From positions 1 through 64,000 of the forward strand of contig NW_027053035.1 in NCBI RefSeq assembly GCF_011386835.1: a stretch of DNA of 64,000 bases. Reading direction: 5' to 3'. Every line of letters starts with the position of its first letter. The first letter of the stretch is position 1. Source of the DNA: Chrysemys picta bellii (lineage: Eukaryota > Chordata > Testudines > Emydidae). Made by a program: the position numbers and the translations under genes. Below are positions 10,743 to 19,649 of this stretch, one piece after another. The notes below the pieces were generated by a model. The model made no database searches. It was not told where the DNA came from and worked only from the letters and a program-made list of their open reading frames with translations.

Positions 10743-12349
10743 ACACACACACACACACACACACACCATTCCTGGTGGTGGGAGGGGAACAGGAGAAAGG
10801 ACAAAAGAAGTAAGAGATGAAGAGAAAAGAAGGAGGGATGGAGGAAAAGGTAAAATGAAAAGGACAAACCCTAATGTCCCCAATGATTCCACAGGACAAA
10901 ATCCCAGGTGGGCTATAAAATTCTGCCACCTTGAAATAGTCTTATACATGCCTAGAATTCAGCTGGCACCAGATGGATCAGACTGAGCAGCTTCCAAAAC
11001 CTCTCCGAGGCTCTAACTTTCTGAACAGGGACATCTGGTTTCTAGTAAAACCAGTAAAAGGAAAGGAGAAAACTCGAAAGAGGTTCCTCCTCGCACTCAC
11101 CTAGGTGAACCCTAATAGTCTCTCAAAGAGAGACCTTGAGAAGGAGAATTGCTGAAGCTAAGCCACAGGGGTCTACGAGGTTTTCCTGGTTCTGCGACCC
11201 TATCCTGCCTGGCTGATGTCAGCATCTCTCTCTGAGGTCACCAACTCCCTAACACCTTTGACCAATAGGCTGAGATCCTGCAAAAGGCCTTTGTGATGTC
11301 ACTGCCACACCCACCCATCCCCTGAAGTGCTATTGTCCTACCGCTCACCAGACACTTTCAAGGTCTGAGCTACTCCCTGTGGATCACGCCACTCAATGCC
11401 TGTTCATTCTAGGAAGCAAGCCGGCTAGACAGAAAAACATCAGAGGCTGTTCCCAACGCTACACTCAGTTTTAAAAAAATTAGTAGACTTTATGGCCAGA
11501 AGAGACCTTTAGAGCATCTCATCTAACCCCCTGCATATCATGGGCTTCCTGTATAGCACAACAGTTACTTTTTTGGAAAACACATTCCAGAAAGGCATCT
11601 AGTCTTCATTCATTGACATCAAGAGATAGAGAATCCACCACTTTCCCTTTTAGTGAGTGCCAGGGGGCTCCATTTCCCCTTCCACTAGTTCCCCATTTAC
11701 AGTGCGCCAGAGCAGTACCTGCAGCAGGGAGCGGGAGTTGCTGAAGGCCTCAGAGGCACAACCCCTGCAGTGTCTCAGGCACCTGGCGCAAGTGCCGGAT
11801 GATGCGGACCTGGTGCATCACTTTGGTCGTGACGTCCTCCTCCTGCAAGGGAACCAGAACCTGTCACAGACTCAAACGCCCCGAGGAATCAGGGGGAATT
11901 AAGGGCCCCTGGAACCAGCAGTATTTCCACTCAGCACCTGACCACCACTGAGGGATAAATTCACCTCCTGAACCCCAGAATGGAGTCTTCTTGTCCTTTC
12001 TAGTAACCTCCAGTGCCAAATCCCCTCCTTGAAGGGTGAGCTGCTGCTACCTCCCTCTCAGTGCCCTTGACAGCTGTTCCACCTCCAAACCACAGCTCAA
12101 GTTATCAGAACACTCTTCTCCACCCCCACCCAGGTTGGCCAGGGAGGCGGCTCTAGCAGGGGGGGCAGGAGGGATTCTGCCAGCAGTGAAGTGGGTTCCG
12201 GGTAGGTTGAGATCTTGCCCCAAGTCATCCCAGACACCAATGCTAATCCACACGATGGCAGCATCTAGTGTCAGTGGAGTCCAAGCACTATTTCAACCAC
12301 ACAGGTTTGGATGAACTCCCCACAAGGGGAGGTGAAGAGCACCCAAAGC
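10743..12349. repeat. Macrosatellite unit 6, complete (1.6 kb)
   Basis: This uninterrupted unit gives the best estimate of the period: (CA)n at 10743 to (CA)n at 12350 is 1607 bp. It shows all blocks in order: (CA)n, purine tract, first unique block, CR1 3' relic (about 11480-11650), exon-like segment (from about 11717) and second unique block. No functional gene is visible. Confidence 0.85.
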
Positions 12350-13740
12350 AACACACACACACACACAAACCACTCCTGGTGGTGGGAGGGGAACAGGAGA
12401 AAGGACAAAAGAAGTAAGAGATGAAGAGAAAGGAAGGAAGGAGGGAGGAAAAGGTAAAACGAAAAGGACAAACACTAATGTCCCCAGTGATTCTACGGGA
12501 CAAAATCACAGGGAGGGAATAAAATTCTGCCACCTTGAACTAGTGTTTTCCATGCCTAGAATTCAGCTGGCACCAGGTGGATCAGACTGAACAGGATACA
12601 AACCTCTCCGAGTCACTTACTATCCTCAAAGAGAGACCTCAAGGAGGAGACTTGCTGAAGCAAAGCAACAGGGGTCTCTGAGGTTTCCCTGGCCCTCATG
12701 TCAGCATCTCTCTCTGATGTCAGCATCTCTCTCTGAGGTCACCACCTCCCTAACACATTTGACCAATAAGCTGAGGTCCTGCAAAAGGGTTTTGTGATGT
12801 CACTGCCACACCCACCCATCCTCTGAAGTGCTAATGTCCTGATTCTGGCCTGACACTTTGAAGGTTTGAGCTACTCTCTGTGGATCACCCCACTCAATGC
12901 GCCCTCATTCTAGGAAGCAAGCCGGCTAGACAGTAAAACATCAGAGGCTGCTCCCAATGCTACACTCAGAGTTTCCAAAATTAGTAGACTTTATGGTCAG
13001 AAGAGACCTTTAGAGTATCTAGTCTAACCCCCTGCATATCATAGGCTTCCTCTATAGTACAATAGTTACTTTTTGGGCACACACATTCCAGAAAGGCATC
13101 TAGTTTCATTCAATGACATCAAGAGATGGAGAATCCACCACTTTCCCTTTTAGTGAATGCCAGGGGGCTCCATTTCCCCTTCCACTAGCTCCCCATTTAC
13201 AATCAGCCAGAGCAGTACCTGCAGCAGGGAGCGGGAGTTCCTGAAGGCCTCAGAGGCGCAGCCCCTGCAGTGTCTCAGGCACCTGGCGCAAGTGCCGGAT
13301 GATGCGGAGCTGGTGCATCACTCTGGCCATGACGTCCTCCTGCTGCAAGGGAACGAAAACCTGTCAGAGACTCAAACGCTCCGAGGAATCAGGAGGAATT
13401 AAGGGCAAATGGAACCAGCAGTATTTCCACCCAGCACCTGCCCACCACTGAGGGATGAATTCACCTCCTCAACCCCAGAATGGAGTCTTCTCCTTTCTAG
13501 TAACCTCCAGTGTCCACCCCCCTCCTTGTAGGGTGAGTTCCTGCTACCTCCCCGTCGGTGTCCTTGACAGCTGATCCAGGAGGGATTCTGGCAGCAGTGA
13601 AGTGGGTTGCGGGGAGGTTGAGATCTTGCCCCAAGTCATCCCAGACACTAATGCTAAGCCACACGATGGCAGCATCTAGTGTCAATGGTGTCCAAGCACT
13701 ATTTCAACCCCACAGTTTTCGATGAACTTCCCACAAAGGG
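12350..13740. repeat. Macrosatellite unit 7, interrupted by the PLE array
   Basis: A unit with a shortened first block (about 12600-12720 carries a local duplication of 'gtcagcatctctctctga' and loses neighbouring sequence) and a ~150 bp loss near 13575. It is cut at 'ttcccacaaaggg' immediately before its (CA)n, where the Penelope-like array begins. Confidence 0.8.
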
Positions 13741-13787
13741 CAACAGAGGGTCCTGTGGCACCTTTGAGACTAACAGAAGTACTGGGA

Positions 13788-13828
13788 GCATAAGCTTTCG
13801 TGGGTCAGAACCTCACTTCTTCAGATGC
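13788..13828 (-). ncRNA. Minimal hammerhead-ribozyme-like motif, unit 1
   Basis: Read on the minus strand this 41-nt motif has a 4-bp helix I (GCAT with ATGC at the two ends), the core boxes CTGAAGA and GAAA, and a 6-bp helix II (GTG-GGT with ACC-CAC, one bulged A, loop TCTG). The palindrome AAGCTT stands in place of helix III. Such minimal motifs with almost no helix III are known from PLE flanking repeats and are thought to work as dimers through the palindrome. Predicted cleavage is after the second T of GCTT. One extra A between the core box and helix II lowers confidence. Activity is not shown. Confidence 0.55.
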
Positions 13829-13889
13829 AAGTAATGGAAATCTCCAGAGGCAGGTATATATCAGTGTGGAGATAACGAGGTTAGTTCAA

Positions 13890-16571
13890 TCAGGGAGGGT
13901 GAGGTGCTCTGCTAGCAGTTGAGGTGTGAACACCAAGGGAGGAGAAACTGTTTCTGTAGTTGGATAGCCATTCACAGTCTTTGTTTAATCCTGATCTGAT
14001 GGTGTCAAATTTGCAGATGAACTGAAGCTCAGCAGTTTCTCTTTGGAGTCTGGTCCTGAAGTTTTTTTGCTGTAAGATGGCTACCTTAACATCTGCTATT
14101 GTGTGGCCAGGGAGGTTGAAGTGTTCTCCTACAGGTTTTTGTATATTGCCATTCCTGATATCTGACTTGTGTCCATTTATCCTCTTGCGTAGTGACTGTC
14201 CAGTTTGGCCAATGTACATAGCAGAGGGGCATTGCTGGCATATGATGGCATATATAACATTGGTGGACGTGCAGGTGAATGAGCCGGTGATGTTGTAGCT
14301 GATCTGGTTAGGTCCAGTGATGGTGTTGCTGGTGTAGATATGTGGGCAGAGTTGGCATCGAGGTTTGTTGCATGGGTTGGTTCCTGAGTTAGAGTGGTTA
14401 TGGTGCGATGCGTGGTTGCTGGTGAGAATATGCTTAAGGTTGGCAGGTTGTCTGTGGGCGAGGACTGGCCTGCCTCCCAAGGTCTGTGAAAGTGAGGGAT
14501 CATTGTCCAGGATGGGTTGTAGATCACTGATGATGCGTTGGAGAGGTTTAAGCTGAGGACTGTAGGTGATGGCCAGTGGAGTTCTGTTGGTTTCTCTTCT
14601 GGGCCTGTCTTGTAGCAGGAGTCTTCTGGGTACACGTCTGGCTCTGTTGATTTGTTTCTTTATTTCCTTGTGTGGGTATCGTAGTTTTGAGAATGCTTGG
14701 TGAAGATCTTGTAGGTGTTGGTCTCTGTCTGAGGGGTTGGAGCAGATGCGATTGTACCTCAGTGCTTGGCTGTAGACGATGGATCGTGTGGTGTGACCGG
14801 GATGGAAGCTGGAGGCATGAAGGTAGGCGTAGCGGTCGGTGGCCTTTCGGTATAGGGTGGTGTTAATGTGGCCATCGCTTATTTCTACGGTGGTGTCCAG
14901 GAAGTGGACCTCCCGTGTAGATTGGTCCAGGCTGAGGTTGATGGTGGGGTGGAAGCTGTTGAAAGCATGGTGGATTTCTTCCAGGGCCTGCTTCCCATGG
15001 GTCCAGATGATGAAGGTGTCATCAATATAGCGTAGGTAGAGAAGGGGCATGAGTGGACGAGAGCTGAGGAAGCGTTGTTCCAGGTCAGCCATAAAAATGT
15101 TGTCATATTGTGGGGCCATGCGGGTGCCCATAGCGGTGCCACTGGTCTGGAGGTATATATTGTCACCAAATTTGAAATAATTGTGCGTGAGGATAAAGTC
15201 ACAGAGCTCAGTAATAAGTTGTGCTGTGTCATCATCAGGGATACTGTTCCTGACAGCTTGTATTCCATCTGTATGCGGGATGTTTGTGTAGAGAGCCTCT
15301 ACATCTATGGTGGCTAGGATGGTGTTTTCTGGGAGGTCACCAATGCATTGTAGTTTTCTCAGGAAATCTGTGGTGTCACGGAGATAGCTGGGAGTGCTGG
15401 TGGCGTAGGGTCTGAGTAGGGAGTCCACATATCCAGACAGTCCTTCAGTGAGAGTGCCAATGCCCGAGATGATGGGGCGTCCAGGATTTCCAGGTTTGTG
15501 GATCTTAGGTAGTAGATAGAATAACCCCGGTCGGGGCTCTAAGGGTATGTTGATTTGTTCCTGTGTTAGTGTAGGGAGTGTCCTGAGTAGATGGTGCAGT
15601 TTCTTAGTGTATTCCTCAGTGGGATCTGAGGAAAGCGGCCTGTAGAATTTGGTATTGGAGAGTTGTCTGGCAGCCTCCTTCTGGTAGTCAGACCTGTTCA
15701 TGATGACAACAGCACCTCCTTTATCAGCCTCTTTGATGATAATGTCAGGGTGGTTTCTAAGGCTGTGGATGGCATTGCGTTCTGCACGACTTAGGTTATG
15801 AGGCAAGCGATGTTGTTTTTCCACAATTTCTGCCGGTGCACGTCGGCGGAAGCATTCTATGTATAGGTCCAGACTGTCATTTCGACCCTCAGGAGGAGTC
15901 CATGTGGAGTTCTTCTTCCTGTGTTGTTGGTGGGAGGGTATCTGTGTATCAGTGCGCTGTTCAGTGTTATCACGAAAGTATTCTTTGAGTCGGAGGCGGT
16001 GAAAGTAGGCTTCCAGATCACCACAGAACTGTATCATGTTCGTGGGGGTGCTGGGGCAAAAGGAGAGTCCCCGAGATAGGACAGACTCTTCTGCTGGGTT
16101 GAGTGTGTAGCTGGATAAATTGACGATATTGCTGGGTGAGTTCGGGGTACCCCTGTTGTGGCCCCATGTGGCAGGTAGGATTTTAGACAGCTTACGGTCC
16201 TTTTTCCTTTGTAGAGAGGTGAGGTGTGTAACGTAGATCTCCTGTCTTATTTTAGTAAAGTCCATTTGTGTGGAGGGTTGGTTATTTATGAAAGTCTCCA
16301 GGTTGGAGAGCTCTTTCTTGATGTTTTTCTGTTTGCTGTATAGGATGCTGATCAGGTGGTTCCTCAGTTTCTTTGATAATGTATGGCATAATCTCTCACT
16401 GTGGTCTGTGCAGTATGTAGATAGCAATGGATTTTTCACCTTCAGTCCATTTGGTATGATGTCCATCCGTTTGCATTTGGAAAGGAAGATGATATCTGTC
16501 TGTATTTGTGCAAGTTTCTTCATGAGGTTGATAGATTTCCATTCCATACGGCTAAATGCAGTGCCTTGCAT
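13890..16571 (-). CDS. PLE reverse transcriptase / GIY-YIG endonuclease, unit 1
   Basis: An 893-residue polyprotein that would nick DNA and reverse-transcribe element RNA. RT: DKGGAVVI at 283-290, LLPKIHKPGNPGRPIISG around 353-370, first catalytic Asp at 423 (DVEALYTNIP), SGTAMGTRMAP at 477-487, YIDD at 515-518 and VHFLDTT at 555-561. A Cys/His linker follows (NLKHIL 711-716, His723/724, Cys734, 739, 742). The C-terminal endonuclease has VIY (772-774), YIG (786-788), Arg795/797, His801 and Glu845. The RT-then-GIY-YIG order is diagnostic of endonuclease-bearing PLEs. ATG at 16571 is the first Met of an open frame that continues upstream. Variants here: Arg200, Ile422, Asp490, Gln528, Ile533, Glu563, Ala577, Asn642 and His726 (unique). 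Clade not assigned. Confidence 0.92.
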   Translation of the reverse strand: MQGTAFSRMEWKSINLMKKLAQIQTDIIFLSKCKRMDIIPNGLKVKNPLLSTYCTDHSERLCHTLSKKLRNHLISILYSKQKNIKKELSNLETFINNQPSTQMDFTKIRQEIYVTHLTSLQRKKDRKLSKILPATWGHNRGTPNSPSNIVNLSSYTLNPAEESVLSRGLSFCPSTPTNMIQFCGDLEAYFHRLRLKEYFRDNTEQRTDTQIPSHQQHRKKNSTWTPPEGRNDSLDLYIECFRRRAPAEIVEKQHRLPHNLSRAERNAIHSLRNHPDIIIKEADKGGAVVIMNRSDYQKEAARQLSNTKFYRPLSSDPTEEYTKKLHHLLRTLPTLTQEQINIPLEPRPGLFYLLPKIHKPGNPGRPIISGIGTLTEGLSGYVDSLLRPYATSTPSYLRDTTDFLRKLQCIGDLPENTILATIDVEALYTNIPHTDGIQAVRNSIPDDDTAQLITELCDFILTHNYFKFGDNIYLQTSGTAMGTRMAPQYDNIFMADLEQRFLSSRPLMPLLYLRYIDDTFIIWTHGKQALEEIHHAFNSFHPTINLSLDQSTREVHFLDTTVEISDGHINTTLYRKATDRYAYLHASSFHPGHTTRSIVYSQALRYNRICSNPSDRDQHLQDLHQAFSKLRYPHKEIKKQINRARRVPRRLLLQDRPRRETNRTPLAITYSPQLKPLQRIISDLQPILDNDPSLSQTLGGRPVLAHRQPANLKHILTSNHASHHNHSNSGTNPCNKPRCQLCPHIYTSNTITGPNQISYNITGSFTCTSTNVIYAIICQQCPSAMYIGQTGQSLRKRINGHKSDIRNGNIQKPVGEHFNLPGHTIADVKVAILQQKNFRTRLQRETAELQFICKFDTIRSGLNKDCEWLSNYRNSFSSLGVHTSTASRAPHPP

Positions 16572-16667
16572 GGTGTCAAGTATCAGAGGGGTAGGCGTGT
16601 TAGTCTGAATCTGTAAAAAGCAACAGAGGGTCCTGTGGCACCTTTGAGACTAACAGAAGTACTGGGA

Positions 16668-16708
16668 GCATAAGCTTTCGTGGGTCAGAACCTCACTTCT
16701 TCAGATGC
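16668..16708 (-). ncRNA. Hammerhead-like motif, unit 2
   Basis: Identical to the unit 1 motif, at the same offset (+47 from the unit start). It lies between the frames of units 1 and 2, downstream of the unit 2 frame in the direction of transcription, so cleavage here would set the 3' end of unit 2 RNA and the 5' end of unit 1 RNA. Confidence 0.55.
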
Positions 16709-16769
16709 AAGTAATGGAAATCTCCAGAGGCAGGTATATATCAGTGTGGAGATAACGAGGTTAGTTCAA

Positions 16770-19451
16770 TCAGGGAGGGTGAGGTGCTCTGCTAGCAGTT
16801 GAGGTGTGAACACCAAGGGAGGAGAAACTGTTTCTGTAGTTGGATAGCCATTCACAGTCTTTGTTTAATCCTGATCTGATGGTGTCAAATTTGCAGATGA
16901 ACTGAAGCTCAGCAGTTTCTCTTTGGAGTCTGGTCCTGAAGTTTTTTTGCTGTAAGATGGCTACCTTAACATCTGCTATTGTGTGGCCAGGGAGGTTGAA
17001 GTGTTCTCCTACAGGTTTTTGTATATTGCCATTCCTGATATCTGACTTGTGTCCATTTATCCTCTTGCGTAGTGACTGTCCAGTTTGGCCAATGTACATA
17101 GCAGAGGGGCATTGCTGGCATATGATGGCATATATAACATTGGTGGACGTGCAGGTGAATGAGCCGGTGATGTTGTAGCTGATCTGGTTAGGTCCAGTGA
17201 TGGTGTTGCTGGTGTAGATATGTGGGCAGAGTTGGCATCGAGGTTTGTTGCATGGGTTGGTTCCTGAGTTAGAGTTGTTATGGTGCGATGCGTGGTTGCT
17301 GGTGAGAATATGCTTAAGGTTGGCAGGTTGTCTGTGGGCGAGGACTGGCCTGCCTCCCAAGGTCTGTGAAAGTGAGGGATCATTGTCCAGGATGGGTTGT
17401 AGATCACTGATGATGCGTTGGAGAGGTTTAAGCTGAGGACTGTAGGTGATGGCCAGTGGAGTTCTGTTGGTTTCTCTTCTGGGCCTGTCTTGTAGCAGGA
17501 GTCTTCTGGGTACACGTCTGGCTCTGCTGATTTGTTTCTTTATTTCCTTGTGTGGGTATCGTAGTTTTGAGAATGCTTGGTGAAGATCTTGTAGGTGTTG
17601 GTCTCTGTCTGAGGGGTTGGAGCAGATGCGATTGTACCTCAATGCTTGGCTGTAGAGGATGGATCGTGTGGTGTGACCGGGGTGGAAGCTGGAGGCATGA
17701 AGGTAGGCGTAGCGGTCGGTGGGCTTTCGGTATAGGGTGGTGTTAATGTGGCCATCGCTTATTTGTACGGTGGTGTCCAGGAAGTGGACCTCCCGTGTAG
17801 ATTGGTCCAGGCTGAGGCTGATGGTGGGGTGGAAGCTGTTGAAAGCATGGTGGAATTCTTCCAGGGCCTCCTTCCCATGGGTCCAGATGATGAAGGTGTC
17901 ATCAATATAGCGTAGGTAGAGAAGGGGCATGAGTGGACGAGAGCTGAGGAAGCGTTGTTCCAGGTCAGCCATAAAAATGTTGGCATATTGTGGGGCCATG
18001 CGGGTGCCCATAGCGGTGCCACTGGTCTGGAGGTATATATTGTCACCAAATTTGAAATAATTGTGCGTGAGGATAAAGTCACAGAGCTCAGCAATAAGTT
18101 GTGCTGTGTCATCATCAGGGATACTGTTCCTGACAGCTTGTATTCCATCTGTATGCGGGATGTTTGTGTAGAGAGCCTCTACATCTATGGTGGCTAGGAT
18201 GGTGTTTTCTGGGAGGTCACCAATGCATTGTAGTTTTCTCAGGAAATCTGTGGTGTCACGGAGATAGCTGGGAGTGCTGGTGGCGTAGGGTCTGAGTAGG
18301 GAGTCCACATATCCAGACAGTCCTTCAGTGAGAGTGCCAATGCCCGAGATGATGGGGCGTCCAGGATTTCCAGGTTTGTGGATCTTAGGTAGTAGATAGA
18401 ATAACCCCGGTCGGGGCTCTAAGGGTATGTTGATTTGTTCCTGTGTTAGTGTAGGGAGTGTCCTGAGTAGATGGTGCAGTTTCTTAGTGTATTCCTCAGT
18501 GGGATCTGAGGAAAGCGGCCTGTAGAATTTGGTATTGGAGAGTTGTCTGGCAGCCTCCTTCTGGTAGTCAGACCTGTTCATGATGACAACAGCACCTCCT
18601 TTATCAGCCTCTTTGATGATAATGTCAGGGTGGTTTCTGAGGCTGTGGATGGCATTGCGTTCTGCACGACTTAGGTTATGAGGCAAGCGATGTTGTTTTT
18701 CCACAATTTCTGCCGGTGCACGTCGGCGGAAGCATTCTATGTATAGGTCCAGACTGTCATTTCGACCCTCAGGAGGAGTCCATGTGGAGTTCTTCTTCCT
18801 GTGTTGTTGGTGGGAGGGTATCTGTGTATCAGTGCGCTGTTCAGTGTTATCATGAAAGTATTCTTTGAGTCGGAGGCGGTGAAAGTAGGCTTCCAGATCA
18901 CCACAGAACTGTATCATGTTCGTGGGGGTGCTGGGGCAAAAGGAGAGTCCCCGAGATAGGACAGACTCTTCTGCTGGGTTGAGTGTGTAGCTGGATAAAT
19001 TGACGATATTGCTGGGTGAGTTCGGGGTACCCCTGTTGTGGCCCCATGTGGCAGGTAGGATTTTAGACAGCTTACGGTCCTTTTTCCTTTGTAGAGAGGT
19101 GAGGTGTGTAACGTAGATCTCCTGTCTTATTTTAGTAAAGTCCATTTGTGTGGAGGGTTGGTTATTTATGAAAGTCTCCAGGTTGGAGAGCTCTTTCTTG
19201 ATGTTTTTCTGTTTGCTGTATAGGATGCTGATCAGGTGGTTCCTCAGTTTCTTTGATAATGTATGGCATAATCTCTCACTGTGGTCTGTGCAGTATGTAG
19301 ATAGCAATGGATTTTTCACCTTCAGTCCATTTGGTATGATGTCCATCCGTTTGCATTTGGAAAGGAAGATGATATCTGTCTGTATTTGTGCAAGTTTCTT
19401 CATGAGGTTGATAGATTTCCATTCCATACGGCTAAATGCAGTGCCTTGCAT
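16770..19451 (-). CDS. PLE RT / GIY-YIG protein, unit 2
   Basis: The intact 893-codon frame has the same domains and catalytic residues as unit 1. It carries the alternative set in the RT palm and thumb: Ala454, Ala490, Glu528, Phe533, Ser545, Gln563, Pro577, Leu599, Ser642, with His200 and Asn726. Its N-terminal half (His191, Pro246, Ala300, Ile422) matches unit 1. It is therefore a mosaic relative to unit 1, differing in blocks rather than evenly. Confidence 0.92.
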   Translation of the reverse strand: MQGTAFSRMEWKSINLMKKLAQIQTDIIFLSKCKRMDIIPNGLKVKNPLLSTYCTDHSERLCHTLSKKLRNHLISILYSKQKNIKKELSNLETFINNQPSTQMDFTKIRQEIYVTHLTSLQRKKDRKLSKILPATWGHNRGTPNSPSNIVNLSSYTLNPAEESVLSRGLSFCPSTPTNMIQFCGDLEAYFHRLRLKEYFHDNTEQRTDTQIPSHQQHRKKNSTWTPPEGRNDSLDLYIECFRRRAPAEIVEKQHRLPHNLSRAERNAIHSLRNHPDIIIKEADKGGAVVIMNRSDYQKEAARQLSNTKFYRPLSSDPTEEYTKKLHHLLRTLPTLTQEQINIPLEPRPGLFYLLPKIHKPGNPGRPIISGIGTLTEGLSGYVDSLLRPYATSTPSYLRDTTDFLRKLQCIGDLPENTILATIDVEALYTNIPHTDGIQAVRNSIPDDDTAQLIAELCDFILTHNYFKFGDNIYLQTSGTAMGTRMAPQYANIFMADLEQRFLSSRPLMPLLYLRYIDDTFIIWTHGKEALEEFHHAFNSFHPTISLSLDQSTREVHFLDTTVQISDGHINTTLYRKPTDRYAYLHASSFHPGHTTRSILYSQALRYNRICSNPSDRDQHLQDLHQAFSKLRYPHKEIKKQISRARRVPRRLLLQDRPRRETNRTPLAITYSPQLKPLQRIISDLQPILDNDPSLSQTLGGRPVLAHRQPANLKHILTSNHASHHNNSNSGTNPCNKPRCQLCPHIYTSNTITGPNQISYNITGSFTCTSTNVIYAIICQQCPSAMYIGQTGQSLRKRINGHKSDIRNGNIQKPVGEHFNLPGHTIADVKVAILQQKNFRTRLQRETAELQFICKFDTIRSGLNKDCEWLSNYRNSFSSLGVHTSTASRAPHPP

Positions 19452-19547
19452 GGTGTCAAGTATCAGAGGGGTAGGCGTGTTAGTCTGAATCTGTAAAAAG
19501 CAACAGAGGGTCCTGTGGCACCTTTGAGACTAACAGAAGTACTGGGA

Positions 19548-19588
19548 GCATAAGCTTTCGTGGGTCAGAACCTCACTTCTTCAGATGC
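19548..19588 (-). ncRNA. Hammerhead-like motif, unit 3
   Basis: Identical 41-nt motif in the spacer between units 2 and 3. Confidence 0.55.
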
Positions 19589-19649
19589 AAGTAATGGAAA
19601 TCTCCAGAGGCAGGTATATATCAGTGTGGAGATAACGAGGTTAGTTCAA

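Noticed and set aside
14077..14298. Plus-strand frames and second minus-strand frames recurring in every PLE unit
   Set aside because: They overlap the 893-codon frame, which has RT and GIY-YIG motifs. They recur only because the units are nearly identical.
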